The notes beneath the pieces were generated by a model, which saw only the letters and a list, made by a program, of their open reading frames with translations, was not told the DNA's origin and searched no databases. Shown piece after piece: positions 30,799 to 37,322 of a stretch of DNA of 37,322 nt. The stretch is from Candidatus Sungbacteria bacterium RIFCSPLOWO2_01_FULL_47_32 (lineage in GTDB: Bacteria; Patescibacteriota; Minisyncoccia; Sungbacterales; GWA2-42-14): positions 1-37,322 of the forward strand of contig MHQP01000031.1 of assembly GCA_001820685.1 (NCBI GenBank), written 5' to 3'. The translations under genes and the position numbers were made by a program. Each line of letters starts with the position of its first letter. Positions within the stretch are counted from its first letter, which is position 1.

Positions 30799-32295
30799 AT
30801 GCAAAAGCGCACGATGGGTATTGAGACCGAATACGGGCTCCTTCTTAGGCGAAGCAACGGCAAGTTTTGCCAAAAACCGGTAAACGCAAAATTTCTCGCT
30901 CACCCATGGCTGACCCAAACCAAAACGTTCGACGAACTCTATCTTTTCAAAGACGAAAACGACCCCACAAAAGGGCTGTGGATCGGCGCAAACGGCGGAA
31001 AAATCTACCACGATACCGTTGCGTCAAGCAAAGACCTTGACCGCGCTGAATATTCTTCCGCCGAATGCATAAACGGCAAAGATGTCGCCCTGTATGACGC
31101 CGCCGGAGACCTTCTCATGCAAAAAGTCCGCGAATCGTTCATGAGGTCTGGCGCATTTAAGCGCATGCATTGCGCAACGCACGCGCACGAAGACGTTGTC
31201 ATTTCAAAAAATAACTCCGACTTCATCCGCCCGGCTGAAAAACCCAGAGAAAGCATGCACTTTTACGGTTCGCATGAAAACTATATTGCCTACAAGCGGT
31301 TCTTTCGCGTGAATGAAATCGACGGCTTCACGGAGTGCATTCTTCCTTTTCTTGTTTCCCGCACTATTCTCCATGGATCGGGCGGAATGTGGTATACGCC
31401 CGAGAGCGGCTGGCACTACGTTATTTCTCCGAGAGCGCTTGCAACCTTTCGGGCCGAGGGCAGGAGTGCCATATATGAACGACCCATCATCATGTCAAAA
31501 GACATCGGAATAGATGACAGAAAAAAATTGTACATGCGGCTTCATCTTGTCTATGGAGACTCGAATATGTCCCCACGCTCAACATGGATCCGGTTCGACT
31601 CAACGCATCTCATGCTCCGCGTTCTCGAGGAACTTGGCAACGAGGCGCGTTTGCCGGTATTGGAAAACCCTATGGAGGCGCTCCACGCGTTCGCAACAGA
31701 CACGACGCTCAAAGCAAAAGCGGAAACGCATGACCACGGGCATCTCACTGCACTCGATCTTCAAAAACTTTGCATTGAATTAGTGCAAAAACTTGAACTT
31801 TCCGATTACGAAAAGGCATTCGCCGAATATTGGGCAAGCGTCGTCCGGCGCCTTGAGGAAGACCCTCTAAACCTCCGAAAAGAGCTTGACTGGGTTATCA
31901 AGAAAAACTTCATTGAGCGCTCAATGGCGCGCCATGGATATGACATCCGGCATGAAAAAGCCCGGGTGCTTGATGTTTCCTATTCCGAACTTTCCCCAAA
32001 AGGCATTTACTACCGCATTGAGGCGGCCGGAGGCATAGAACCTCTTTTTGCAAAAAAGAGCGTTGAAGCCGCCTTGCAGACACCGCCCCCGGAAACGCGG
32101 GCGGCTCTAAGAAGCAAATACATCATCGCCGTCCGAAAAAAATTCGGCAAAAAAAGTAGCGGCGATTGCACGCTTGTGCGCTGGGAATCCGTCCACTACG
32201 CGCCAAAGGTGCGCCTCGACAACCCCTTCGCGACGAAGTCAAAACGGCTCACGAGAGTCTTGAATTCGAAAAAATTTTTAAACCCCGCTACGTGA
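30799..32295 (+). CDS. PafA/Dop-family carboxylate-amine ligase, copy 2
   Basis: A second member of the same family, 498 residues from the ATG at 30799. An ATG four codons upstream (30787) is possible, but the chosen start puts the metal-binding Glu at residue 9 (RTMGIETEYG) and the catalytic-region Asp at residue 72 (GANGGKIYHD), exactly as in copy 1. Other motifs: AEYSSAEC, GSHENYI, RLHLVYGDSNMSPRSTWIRF, RKELDWVIKK, SYSELSPKGIYYRIE and VRLDNPFATKSKRL. It differs clearly from copy 1, so the two probably have different roles (ligase and depupylase, or two ligases). No convincing ribosome site is visible. Confidence 0.83.
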   Translation: MQKRTMGIETEYGLLLRRSNGKFCQKPVNAKFLAHPWLTQTKTFDELYLFKDENDPTKGLWIGANGGKIYHDTVASSKDLDRAEYSSAECINGKDVALYDAAGDLLMQKVRESFMRSGAFKRMHCATHAHEDVVISKNNSDFIRPAEKPRESMHFYGSHENYIAYKRFFRVNEIDGFTECILPFLVSRTILHGSGGMWYTPESGWHYVISPRALATFRAEGRSAIYERPIIMSKDIGIDDRKKLYMRLHLVYGDSNMSPRSTWIRFDSTHLMLRVLEELGNEARLPVLENPMEALHAFATDTTLKAKAETHDHGHLTALDLQKLCIELVQKLELSDYEKAFAEYWASVVRRLEEDPLNLRKELDWVIKKNFIERSMARHGYDIRHEKARVLDVSYSELSPKGIYYRIEAAGGIEPLFAKKSVEAALQTPPPETRAALRSKYIIAVRKKFGKKSSGDCTLVRWESVHYAPKVRLDNPFATKSKRLTRVLNSKKFLNPAT

Positions 32296-32360
32296 TAGCT
32301 GGGTTTTGTATTGCTCAAAAATTTGGGCGCATCTCGACCAGGCAGTATATACTATTTCCG

Positions 32361-32389
32361 TTGACATACGCGCATCATTCTGATTAACT
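32361..32389 (+). promoter_or_regulatory. Possible promoter of the 139-residue gene
   Basis: TTGACA at 32361-32366, a 17 bp spacer and TTAACT at 32384-32389 (four of six matches). The -35 is perfect and the spacing is optimal. Confidence 0.5.
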
Positions 32390-32423
32390 AATTTCAGTAT
32401 GTTCTTTGTATACCGGAGGAAAT

Positions 32424-32843
32424 ATGCCAATTTATAGAATTCGGATGTATTCCGGAACAAAAGGCGGAAGCAATTACTACCATCACGCTGATGTGGTTTC
32501 AAGAAATCATCATCTGGCACTTAAGGCCGCGAAGGAAGGCCGAGTCCGTAATTGGCGCTGGATTGACACATTTGACACGGCATCAAAAGATTACCGGACC
32601 TATGAATTGTTGGGGCGCATTGAGCCGGATGGAGCCAAAAACCCGCGGCGGCCAACTCCGCATAAGCTCCTTGCTCTCGAAAAAAGAGTTAAAAAAATTG
32701 ACGGAGTGTTAAGCGCTAACATGGGCCGCCGCTATGCGTTTGTACTCTTGGCGCAAAGGTCGCCGAAGCTTCGCCAAAAAGTAAACGACCTCTTGTATCA
32801 GAAATTCCAAGGAAAAGTTCGTTTTGGTTACTCTCGTCGCTAG
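32424..32843 (+). CDS. Orphan basic protein downstream of the PafA/Dop pair (139 aa)
   Basis: I do not recognise it. The ATG at 32424 follows a strong GGAGG site; an earlier in-frame ATG (32406) lacks one. The N-terminal half looks like a small alpha/beta domain (MPIYRIRMYSG; HLALKAAKEGRVRNWRWID). The C-terminal half is helical and basic, with LLALEKRVKKIDG and a highly basic end (GKVRFGYSRR). It has no signal peptide. The C-terminus is not Gln or Glu and there is no GG near it, so it is not a Pup or UBact. A nucleic-acid-binding role is possible from charge alone. Confidence 0.7.
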   Translation: MPIYRIRMYSGTKGGSNYYHHADVVSRNHHLALKAAKEGRVRNWRWIDTFDTASKDYRTYELLGRIEPDGAKNPRRPTPHKLLALEKRVKKIDGVLSANMGRRYAFVLLAQRSPKLRQKVNDLLYQKFQGKVRFGYSRR

Positions 32844-32856
32844 ATGAGAGTTTTTA
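32830..32856 (+). terminator. Intrinsic terminator overlapping the orphan gene's stop
   Basis: ACTCTCGTC-GCTA-GATGAGAGT (nine pairs, one G-U) is followed by five T. The stop codon lies in its loop. Confidence 0.8.
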
Positions 32857-33122
32857 TTTTGAGGTTTCCATTAACATGAAGCCATCAGGATCTATTTATC
32901 CGGCGACCGGTACCGACTGCGCAGGGGCGAAGTCACCGCTCCATCCCGAGCGAAGCGAGGTTAGGACGGCGCGATCCCGCACTTCCGCGCATAAAGTCCT
33001 GAATGACTACCAAGCGAAGATGGGGCTGGATCCTCGCCAACTTCAGCGCTCACTTCGTTCGCGGAAGTTGCGGGGCGCTTCGCCGTGGCAGTACTGCAAA
33101 ATTGGGACTGGGGTATACAGTA
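32857..33122. repeat. Gene-free stretch with imperfect palindromes
   Basis: A reading frame of about 100 codons exists here, but its composition is that of repeat DNA rather than a protein. The clearest structure is CCAACTTC...GGAAGTTG around 33038-33072, enclosing GCGCTCACTTCGTTCGCG. GAGCGAAGCGAGG-type motifs near 32950 are also typical of small palindromic repeats. No conserved gene was recognised. Confidence 0.4.
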
Positions 33123-33800
33123 CTAGAAATTCAGCGCCGTTCCGGTCAAAAGAGAAAAAAGCGGCAAGACTATCATGTAAATAACATTAAAAATGGGAGT
33201 TAAAATGTACGGCCCGAAAAAGAAAAAAGCAATAAGAATAAGAGGCCAGTAAGCGTCAAAGAAAAAGTGGATGCGCCTCATAAGGAACGTCAAGCGGACC
33301 TGTATACGTCCCGGCATAAACGCGTAAAAAACCCTTGAACCATCCAGTGGAGGAATGGGGACAAGGTTGAACACCGCCAACAACAGGTTGATGAAAACAA
33401 TAATACCGAAAATTTGCGCGAGAACAACTCCTTGCTGGGTTTGAAGCACGCCAACCGCGTGAAACAGCACCGCAAAAACTCCGGCAAGAACAAAATTGGA
33501 GAAAGGTCCCGCGACAGCTACGAGTGCCGACCCCCAGCGCTTGTTTTTGAGGTTATACGGATTATACGGAACCGGCTTTGCGGCGCCGACGGGAAACCCC
33601 CACGCAAGATAGGTCGCGATCGGAAGAATTACGAACCCAAAAAGGTCAAAGTGCTTCAGGGGGTTGAGCGTGAGCCTGCCCGAATACTTGGCCGTCGAGT
33701 CGCCAAGGTATAAGGCCATCGAGCCATGGCAAACTTCATGGACTATGGCCGAAAAAATGAGGATAGCGAATTGTAAGACAAGGAGGGTTGTGTCGGGCAT
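33123..33800 (-). CDS. Site-2 protease family (M50) membrane metalloprotease
   Basis: A 225-residue intramembrane zinc protease. The active-site motif HEVCH lies in the first membrane helix (residues 21-25), followed by the conserved GRLTLNPLKHFDLFGF. The third-ligand region FNLVPIPPLDGSRV fits the NxxPxxxxDG motif. Five or six membrane helices, no PDZ domain, so it is the minimal form. Such proteases cut membrane proteins, often anti-sigma factors; the substrate here is unknown. It is convergent with the PafA-side genes and divergent from rpmB. Confidence 0.93.
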   Translation of the reverse strand: MPDTTLLVLQFAILIFSAIVHEVCHGSMALYLGDSTAKYSGRLTLNPLKHFDLFGFVILPIATYLAWGFPVGAAKPVPYNPYNLKNKRWGSALVAVAGPFSNFVLAGVFAVLFHAVGVLQTQQGVVLAQIFGIIVFINLLLAVFNLVPIPPLDGSRVFYAFMPGRIQVRLTFLMRRIHFFFDAYWPLILIAFFFFGPYILTPIFNVIYMIVLPLFSLLTGTALNF

Positions 33801-33847
33801 GAAAATATGCTAGAGTTGACGAGATATTTATAACGAATGCTTCACGT

Positions 33848-34051
33848 ATGAAAGTCTGCGCATTATGTAAAAAGGGCTCGGTTATGGGAGGAAAACGAAA
33901 GCTCCTCCGAGGCCATTATAACTTAACCTGGAGAGGAAGAAAATATCCGAACTTGCAGTGGGCGCGCCTCCCATCGGGACTCCGCCAAAAGATGTGTGCT
34001 TCCTGCATAAAAAAACTTCACCCCGTTACTCCAAAAAACTCCGGCCGGTAG
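33848..34051 (+). CDS. rpmB: 50S ribosomal protein bL28
   Basis: The 67-residue protein has the zinc-type Cys pairs CALC and CASC, with KGSVMGGKRKLLRG and the family motif PNLQWARLPSGLRQK between them. The core is standard. It is monocistronic, 48 bp from the divergent protease gene. Confidence 0.96.
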   Translation: MKVCALCKKGSVMGGKRKLLRGHYNLTWRGRKYPNLQWARLPSGLRQKMCASCIKKLHPVTPKNSGR

Positions 34052-34155
34052 GCTTGGATGTAAGCTCTTTTTAGAGCATTTATTTGGAAAACCTCCCGTC
34101 GAAAAGGTGGGAGTAACGAGGTTCACAAAGCAAAATAGTTATTCTGTTTGCATAC

Positions 34156-35670
34156 GTGAAAATTTTTCTTTCAGCAAAACCAACGCTCCAAAAAAACAAG
34201 GCCGTCGTGGTCTGTTTTTTCAATGACAAAGAAAGGACTGCCGCAAGCCCGCACTCGTTTTTTAAAACGCTCCCCGCAAAAGACGCATCGTACCTAGCGG
34301 ACGTCATGAAGCACGACTTCACGACCTCGCAAGAAAAGTTCCGCGAGGTGCACTTTCCCTCGAACCCTGACCATCTCGTTGTGTTCGCCAACCTCGGCAA
34401 AAAGGATTCCTGGGACGAGAAAAAGTGGGCTCTTTTCGTGCGAAAGGCTGTTGTATATATGAAAGACCGGAGAATCCCCTCTTTTTCTGTTTTCCTCGGT
34501 GATTTTGCGGCGCGCGCACTCTCCCCGGAATATCTCCTCAAAACACTCGGCGAGAACGCCCTCATGGCTGATTCCACATTCTCAAAATTCAAAGAAGCTC
34601 CAAAGGAGGGCTGGCCGGTAATTAAAGATTTCGAAATCATTTCTCCGGACGCAAAGAGCGCGAAACTCGCGGAAGCGTTGAAAAGCGGAATCACCATCGG
34701 AGAAGAAGTGAACGCCTGCAGAGAGCTCTCAAACATGCCGGGAAGCGACATGACGCCGCGCGTTTTGGCGAACGCCGCACGAAGAATAGGCAAAAGAGCA
34801 AAAATAAAAGTTACGGTGCTTGAAGAAAATGCGATGAAAAAACTCGGCATGGGCGGAGTTCTTGGCGTCTCAAAGGGCTCGGATGAAAAACCGCAATTCA
34901 TCATACTGGAATACAAGAGTCCGAAAGCGAACAAAAAAACGAAACCTTTGGTGTTTGCAGGCAAGGGAGTTACATTCGACACAGGAGGACTCAACATCAA
35001 GCCGGGAGAGCACATGTATGAAATGCACATGGACATGGCCGGAGGGGCCGCCGTCATGCACGCGCTGGCTGCAATCGCGCGAATGAAACTTCCCGTCCAC
35101 ATCATCGGCCTTGTTCCGGCAGTTGAGAACATGCCGTCAGGCTCAAGCTATCACCCGGGAGATATTTTGAAGACAATTACAGGAAAAACAATCGAGGTTT
35201 TGAACACGGACGCCGAGGGGCGCGTAATTCTTGCGGACGCGTTGGGATACGCCCAGCGATTTAACCCGAAATTGATTTTGAGCGTGGCAACGCTCACGGG
35301 AGCGGCAGTGGTCGCGGTTGGGCAAAAAGTTATTGCTCTTTTTTCAACAAGCGAAAAACTTGAGTTCTTGATGCGCGAAGTTGGAAAGGTTTCAGGGGAT
35401 GCCGTGTGGCCTCTTCCGATGGGAGACGAATACCTAGACGAAGTGAAAGGAACATTTGGAGACGTTGCGAATGTCGGAAAATCGAAATACGGAGGAGCGA
35501 CTGCGGGAGCTATTTTCCTGAAGCAGTTTGTCGGTAACTTCCCGTTCGTCCACCTCGACATAGCGCCGACAATGACTACGATTGAGGGGCAGTATTTAGC
35601 AAAAGGAGCTTCAGGGTCTGGAGTGAGGTTTTTGGTTGAGCTTGCGAAGAATGTAAATAAGATTCCGTAG
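34156..35670 (+). CDS. pepA: Leucyl aminopeptidase (M17)
   Basis: The 504-residue cytosolic enzyme releases N-terminal residues from peptides, using two metal ions and usually a hexamer. All active-site residues fall at the E. coli PepA numbers: Lys270 and Asp275 (GKGVTFDTGG), Lys282, Asp293 (MHMDMAGG), Asp352, Glu354 and Arg356 (NTDAEGRVILADAL). The N-terminal macro-like domain is more variable. The start is GTG, with MKIFLSAKP as the first residues. In some bacteria PepA also binds DNA (Xer sites); nothing here tests that. Confidence 0.97.
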   Translation: MKIFLSAKPTLQKNKAVVVCFFNDKERTAASPHSFFKTLPAKDASYLADVMKHDFTTSQEKFREVHFPSNPDHLVVFANLGKKDSWDEKKWALFVRKAVVYMKDRRIPSFSVFLGDFAARALSPEYLLKTLGENALMADSTFSKFKEAPKEGWPVIKDFEIISPDAKSAKLAEALKSGITIGEEVNACRELSNMPGSDMTPRVLANAARRIGKRAKIKVTVLEENAMKKLGMGGVLGVSKGSDEKPQFIILEYKSPKANKKTKPLVFAGKGVTFDTGGLNIKPGEHMYEMHMDMAGGAAVMHALAAIARMKLPVHIIGLVPAVENMPSGSSYHPGDILKTITGKTIEVLNTDAEGRVILADALGYAQRFNPKLILSVATLTGAAVVAVGQKVIALFSTSEKLEFLMREVGKVSGDAVWPLPMGDEYLDEVKGTFGDVANVGKSKYGGATAGAIFLKQFVGNFPFVHLDIAPTMTTIEGQYLAKGASGSGVRFLVELAKNVNKIP

Positions 35671-35732
35671 AATTAAGAATTAGGATTTAAGATTTAAGAA
35701 TGCGAAGGACTATAAATTTTAAGGGCTAAGTT

Positions 35733-35766
35733 TTTCCGCCTAGGGCGGATCCGCCTCCGGCGGAAA
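35733..35766. repeat. Palindromic repeat after pepA
   Basis: TTTCCGCC...GGCGGAAA encloses a second palindrome around GGCGGATCCGCC, so the element can fold as one long or two short hairpins. It lies in an AT-rich spacer that otherwise shows no gene. Confidence 0.7.
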
Positions 35767-35815
35767 GTTTTAAATCAAATTAAAATTTAAAATTGAAAAT
35801 TTAAAATTATCGTAA

Positions 35816-35886
35816 CGGGCTATAGTATATTGGTAGTACAACAGGCTGGGGGTCTGTTAGGCTGGGTTCGATTCCCAGTAGCCCGA
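35816..35886 (+). tRNA. tRNA-Pro (anticodon GGG)
   Basis: The 71 nt folds as a complete cloverleaf: acceptor CGGGCTA/TAGCCCG, D-stem GTAT/GTAC (last pair G-U), anticodon stem ACAGG/TCTGT, loop CTGGGGG with anticodon GGG at its centre, a 4-base variable region, and T-arm CTGGG-TTCGATT-CCCAG. The first pair is C1-G72 with discriminator A73, the bacterial proline identity set, and G37 follows the anticodon. CCA is not encoded and must be added. Confidence 0.95.
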
Positions 35887-36060
35887 CTGAACGAAGTGAG
35901 GGAGGGATAAGCGAGCAAACTGCTTTGCTCGCGTCTGGGAATCGAAGGGCGAGCGCTGTGCTGAAAGCACCGCGAGCCCGGGAATTTTCGAGGAGAAAAT
36001 TGATTCCCCGCGGCCCGAAAATTGTGTGTGAAGAAATGAAAAGGGCCCAGGCTTATGGCC
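35887..36060. repeat. Palindrome cluster downstream of tRNA-Pro
   Basis: No gene. Seen in order: GCGAGCAAA-CTGC-TTTGCTCGC (35911-35932, perfect); CTGGGAATCGAA (35935-35946), the reverse complement of the tRNA's own T-arm; GTGC-TGAAA-GCAC; GGGAATTTTC paired with GAAAATTGATTCCC around GAGGA; and GGGCC/GGCCC near 36040-36060. The last could act as a weak terminator. Confidence 0.65.
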
Positions 36061-36104
36061 CGGGCTCGATTTTAAATTATTTTCCGTTTTATTTAGACAA
36101 AATT

Positions 36105-36930
36105 ATGAGATTAGTTAAAAAAAAATCTGACTTACTCCACTTTCTTAGCGGTGTCAAACCTGGGCCTTTTGTTAACTTTCTTCAAGACCTCAATAAGGAG
36201 CATGAGGGGGTGGTGCGCATTTAAGAACCACGGCAGTACTGTGGGCAAAAGTTGCTATAAATTGTTTCAGCATGAACGAGGCTGGATTGCTTACATAGAA
36301 CATTTTATTGATACAATAAAATATTTAATTGGAGACTCCGATGACGTTAATCACCTTTTAGAAGCAACAAATATCCTTGCCAATCCCACCTTAAATTCAA
36401 CTCCTAAAAATTTTAAAGAGAACTTAGGCCGCCTTATACATTTCGTTGAGTTAGCAGAAAAAGAAATTGCTCCAAAACTTTCAAGAATGTCTTGCTTGGA
36501 GTGCAAAAGGATGGGCGAGGCAATTACCTGTTTACAATTAAGCTGTTTTACTGCGAGCACTGTTATGGCCGCATCTGCCGTAGAAGCAAGGCTCCACTAT
36601 TTAATTAGTAGGAAGAATAAAAATATTTATAATAAACATTTTAAGAAAGCTTCACTCGGTGGGCTAATAAAACTTTTTGACGAAAATGAATATAAGAATA
36701 ACAAGTTCATGAGTTTAAAAAGTATCGTACCAGCCCGCCATCATTCTTTGTTGGATATTGTCAATACCTATAGAATTTTTTCTGCACATCCTCTTGGCTA
36801 TGAGCTAGACCGTGCCATCGCGGAAACTGTCATAAACCTAAGCTTTTTGTTTCTACTTGATCCAGAATTAAAAATAGCTGACAAAAAAGCACTAGCTCAT
36901 AGACATCCAAAAAACAGACCTAGTAATTAG
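36105..36930 (+). pseudogene. HEPN-like protein, split by a frameshift
   Basis: The frame from ATG 36105 gives MRLVKKKSDLLHFLSG and so on to LNKEHEG, then stops at 36224. The rest of the protein continues in the next frame (WCAFKNHGSTVGKSCYK) to 36930. Removing one G from the run GGGGG near 36205 joins them into about 274 residues. The C-terminal half is helical, with ASAVEARLHYLISR and a YRIFSAH motif (R, four residues, H), as in HEPN ribonuclease folds. The coding sequence is visibly AT-richer than its neighbours, suggesting transfer. It may be a broken gene, a programmed shift or an assembly error. Confidence 0.5.
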
Positions 36931-37002
36931 CGTCGGATACCTTTTTTAGCCATTCAAAATAATACCTCAATCTATAACCGAAGGTCCTCTCTTGAGAGAG
37001 TC

Positions 37003-37028
37003 TCCGCACGGGCGTGTCCGGCGGTTTT
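37003..37028 (+). terminator. Probable terminator after the HEPN-like gene
   Basis: CCGCACGG...CCGGCGG is an imperfect GC-rich stem followed by seven T. A CTCTC/GAGAG hairpin lies just before it. Confidence 0.5.
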
Positions 37029-37084
37029 TTTATTTTACAAAGGCCGAACCTCGACACGTTGGGGCCTCTTCTTTTTGTTTATGA

Positions 37085-37250
37085 AGCTCCGCGCAGCAGA
37101 GCTACGCGGTATCTTGCGGAATTCTTCCGAAGCCGAATACCCTCCTTCGCTCGCCTTCGGCGAGCTTCGGACGGGTTATTCTCCTCGCCTTCATCCCTAG
37201 AGCACGCTATGGGGTATTCGGCGAAGGAGAATAACCCTCGCCGAATTCCT
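37085..37250. repeat. Complex inverted-repeat region near the window end
   Basis: The region contains CCGCG/CGCGG (around 37089-37109), GCCGAATACCC, GGGTTATTCTCC (37173-37184), GGGGTATTCGG (37211-37221) and GGAGAATAACCC (37226-37237), plus GGAATTC and GAATTCC at the outside. First pairs with third and second with fourth, or first with second and third with fourth, so alternative folds are possible. An open reading frame across it has no protein character. Confidence 0.6.
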
Positions 37251-37273
37251 CTTTTTCTTTTATAATGACCCTA

Positions 37274-37322
37274 TGGCATATTTATTTTTCCCGGGTCGGC
37301 ACCTTTTGACCACAGCGTTCCA
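37274..37322 (+). CDS. Start of a gene running off the window
   Basis: An ATG opens MAYLFFPGRHLLTTAF and stays open to the end. A TATAATG lies just before the ATG. Only 16 codons are visible. The opening, with a hydrophobic strand then PGRH, could be a nucleotidyltransferase-type start, but this is too short to name. Confidence 0.45.

Noticed and set aside
32876-33184. Plus-strand reading frame of about 100 codons downstream of the orphan gene
   Set aside because: Composition is that of palindromic repeat DNA. There is no ribosome site, no recognisable domain, and it runs into the 3' end of the protease gene on the other strand.
37014-37265. Plus-strand frame before the window end
   Set aside because: It begins inside a terminator and crosses a four-part inverted repeat; the amino-acid sequence follows the palindromes.

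Overview
This 37.3 kb window looks like a chromosomal segment of a Candidate Phyla Radiation (Patescibacteria) bacterium, most likely Parcubacteria. The reasons are as follows. The translation operon has no rpmD (uL30) between rpsE and rplO, which is typical of that group. uL24 ends in a zinc ribbon and uS14 is the short zinc type. TGA is used as an ordinary stop codon, so it is not Gracilibacteria. Many small palindromic repeats sit between and inside genes. The species cannot be named from sequence alone.

Layout. (1) 1-8260, minus strand: tpiA, a DedA membrane protein, galT and a dolichyl-phosphate-type glycosyltransferase, then a set of secreted proteins (a 1016-residue protein with an HExxH motif, FN3 domain and beta-propeller; a pilin-like anchored protein; a frameshifted Ig-like protein; an internally duplicated Cys-containing protein) and ruvX. 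(2) 8300-28660, minus strand: a fused str-S10-spc translation cluster, read from rpsL back to map (rpsL, rpsG, fusA, tuf, rpsJ, rplC-D-W-B, rpsS, rplV, rpsC, rplP, rpmC, rpsQ, rplN-X-E, rpsN, rpsH, rplF-R, rpsE, rplO, secY, adk, map). The block is interrupted by genes that do not belong to it: two helical orphan genes between rpsJ and rplC, a 207-residue orphan between rpsG and fusA, a Phd-like antitoxin, and two small lipoprotein cassettes on the opposite strand, each with its own promoter and terminator. (3) 28660-29180: a divergent regulatory region made almost entirely of inserted mobile elements. (4) 29180-32850, plus strand: two paralogous PafA/Dop-type ligases (pupylation family) and a 139-residue orphan. 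(5) 32850-37322: a site-2-type metalloprotease, rpmB, leucyl aminopeptidase (pepA), tRNA-Pro(GGG), a frameshifted HEPN-like gene, palindromic repeats, and the first codons of a gene that runs off the window.

The most unusual content is a set of small non-coding elements. Four copies of a 109-112 bp element have CCC...GGG terminal inverted repeats of about 12-14 bp around the core TTCTAAC, and 4-5 bp target duplications. One copy (28908-29018) is inserted inside another (28854-29081), with a CGAAG duplication. The three non-nested copies sit directly against a -35 hexamer of a promoter driving tuf or rpsL. A second family, 83-84 bp and two-stemmed, lies beside rplP and fusA. In both places the far side of the element carries a diverged, mostly synonymous remnant of the same gene end, as if the element had arrived together with a replacement gene end. 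A third, smaller palindrome is inserted in frame inside map, between two metal-ligand aspartates, and inside the Phd-like gene in another frame.

Functionally the window is dominated by translation and protein maturation: ribosomal proteins, EF-Tu, EF-G, SecY, methionine aminopeptidase and PepA. It also carries a possible protein-tagging module, the PafA/Dop pair, whose small modifier and protease are not visible here. All functional names rest on motif recognition by eye; no database search was possible.
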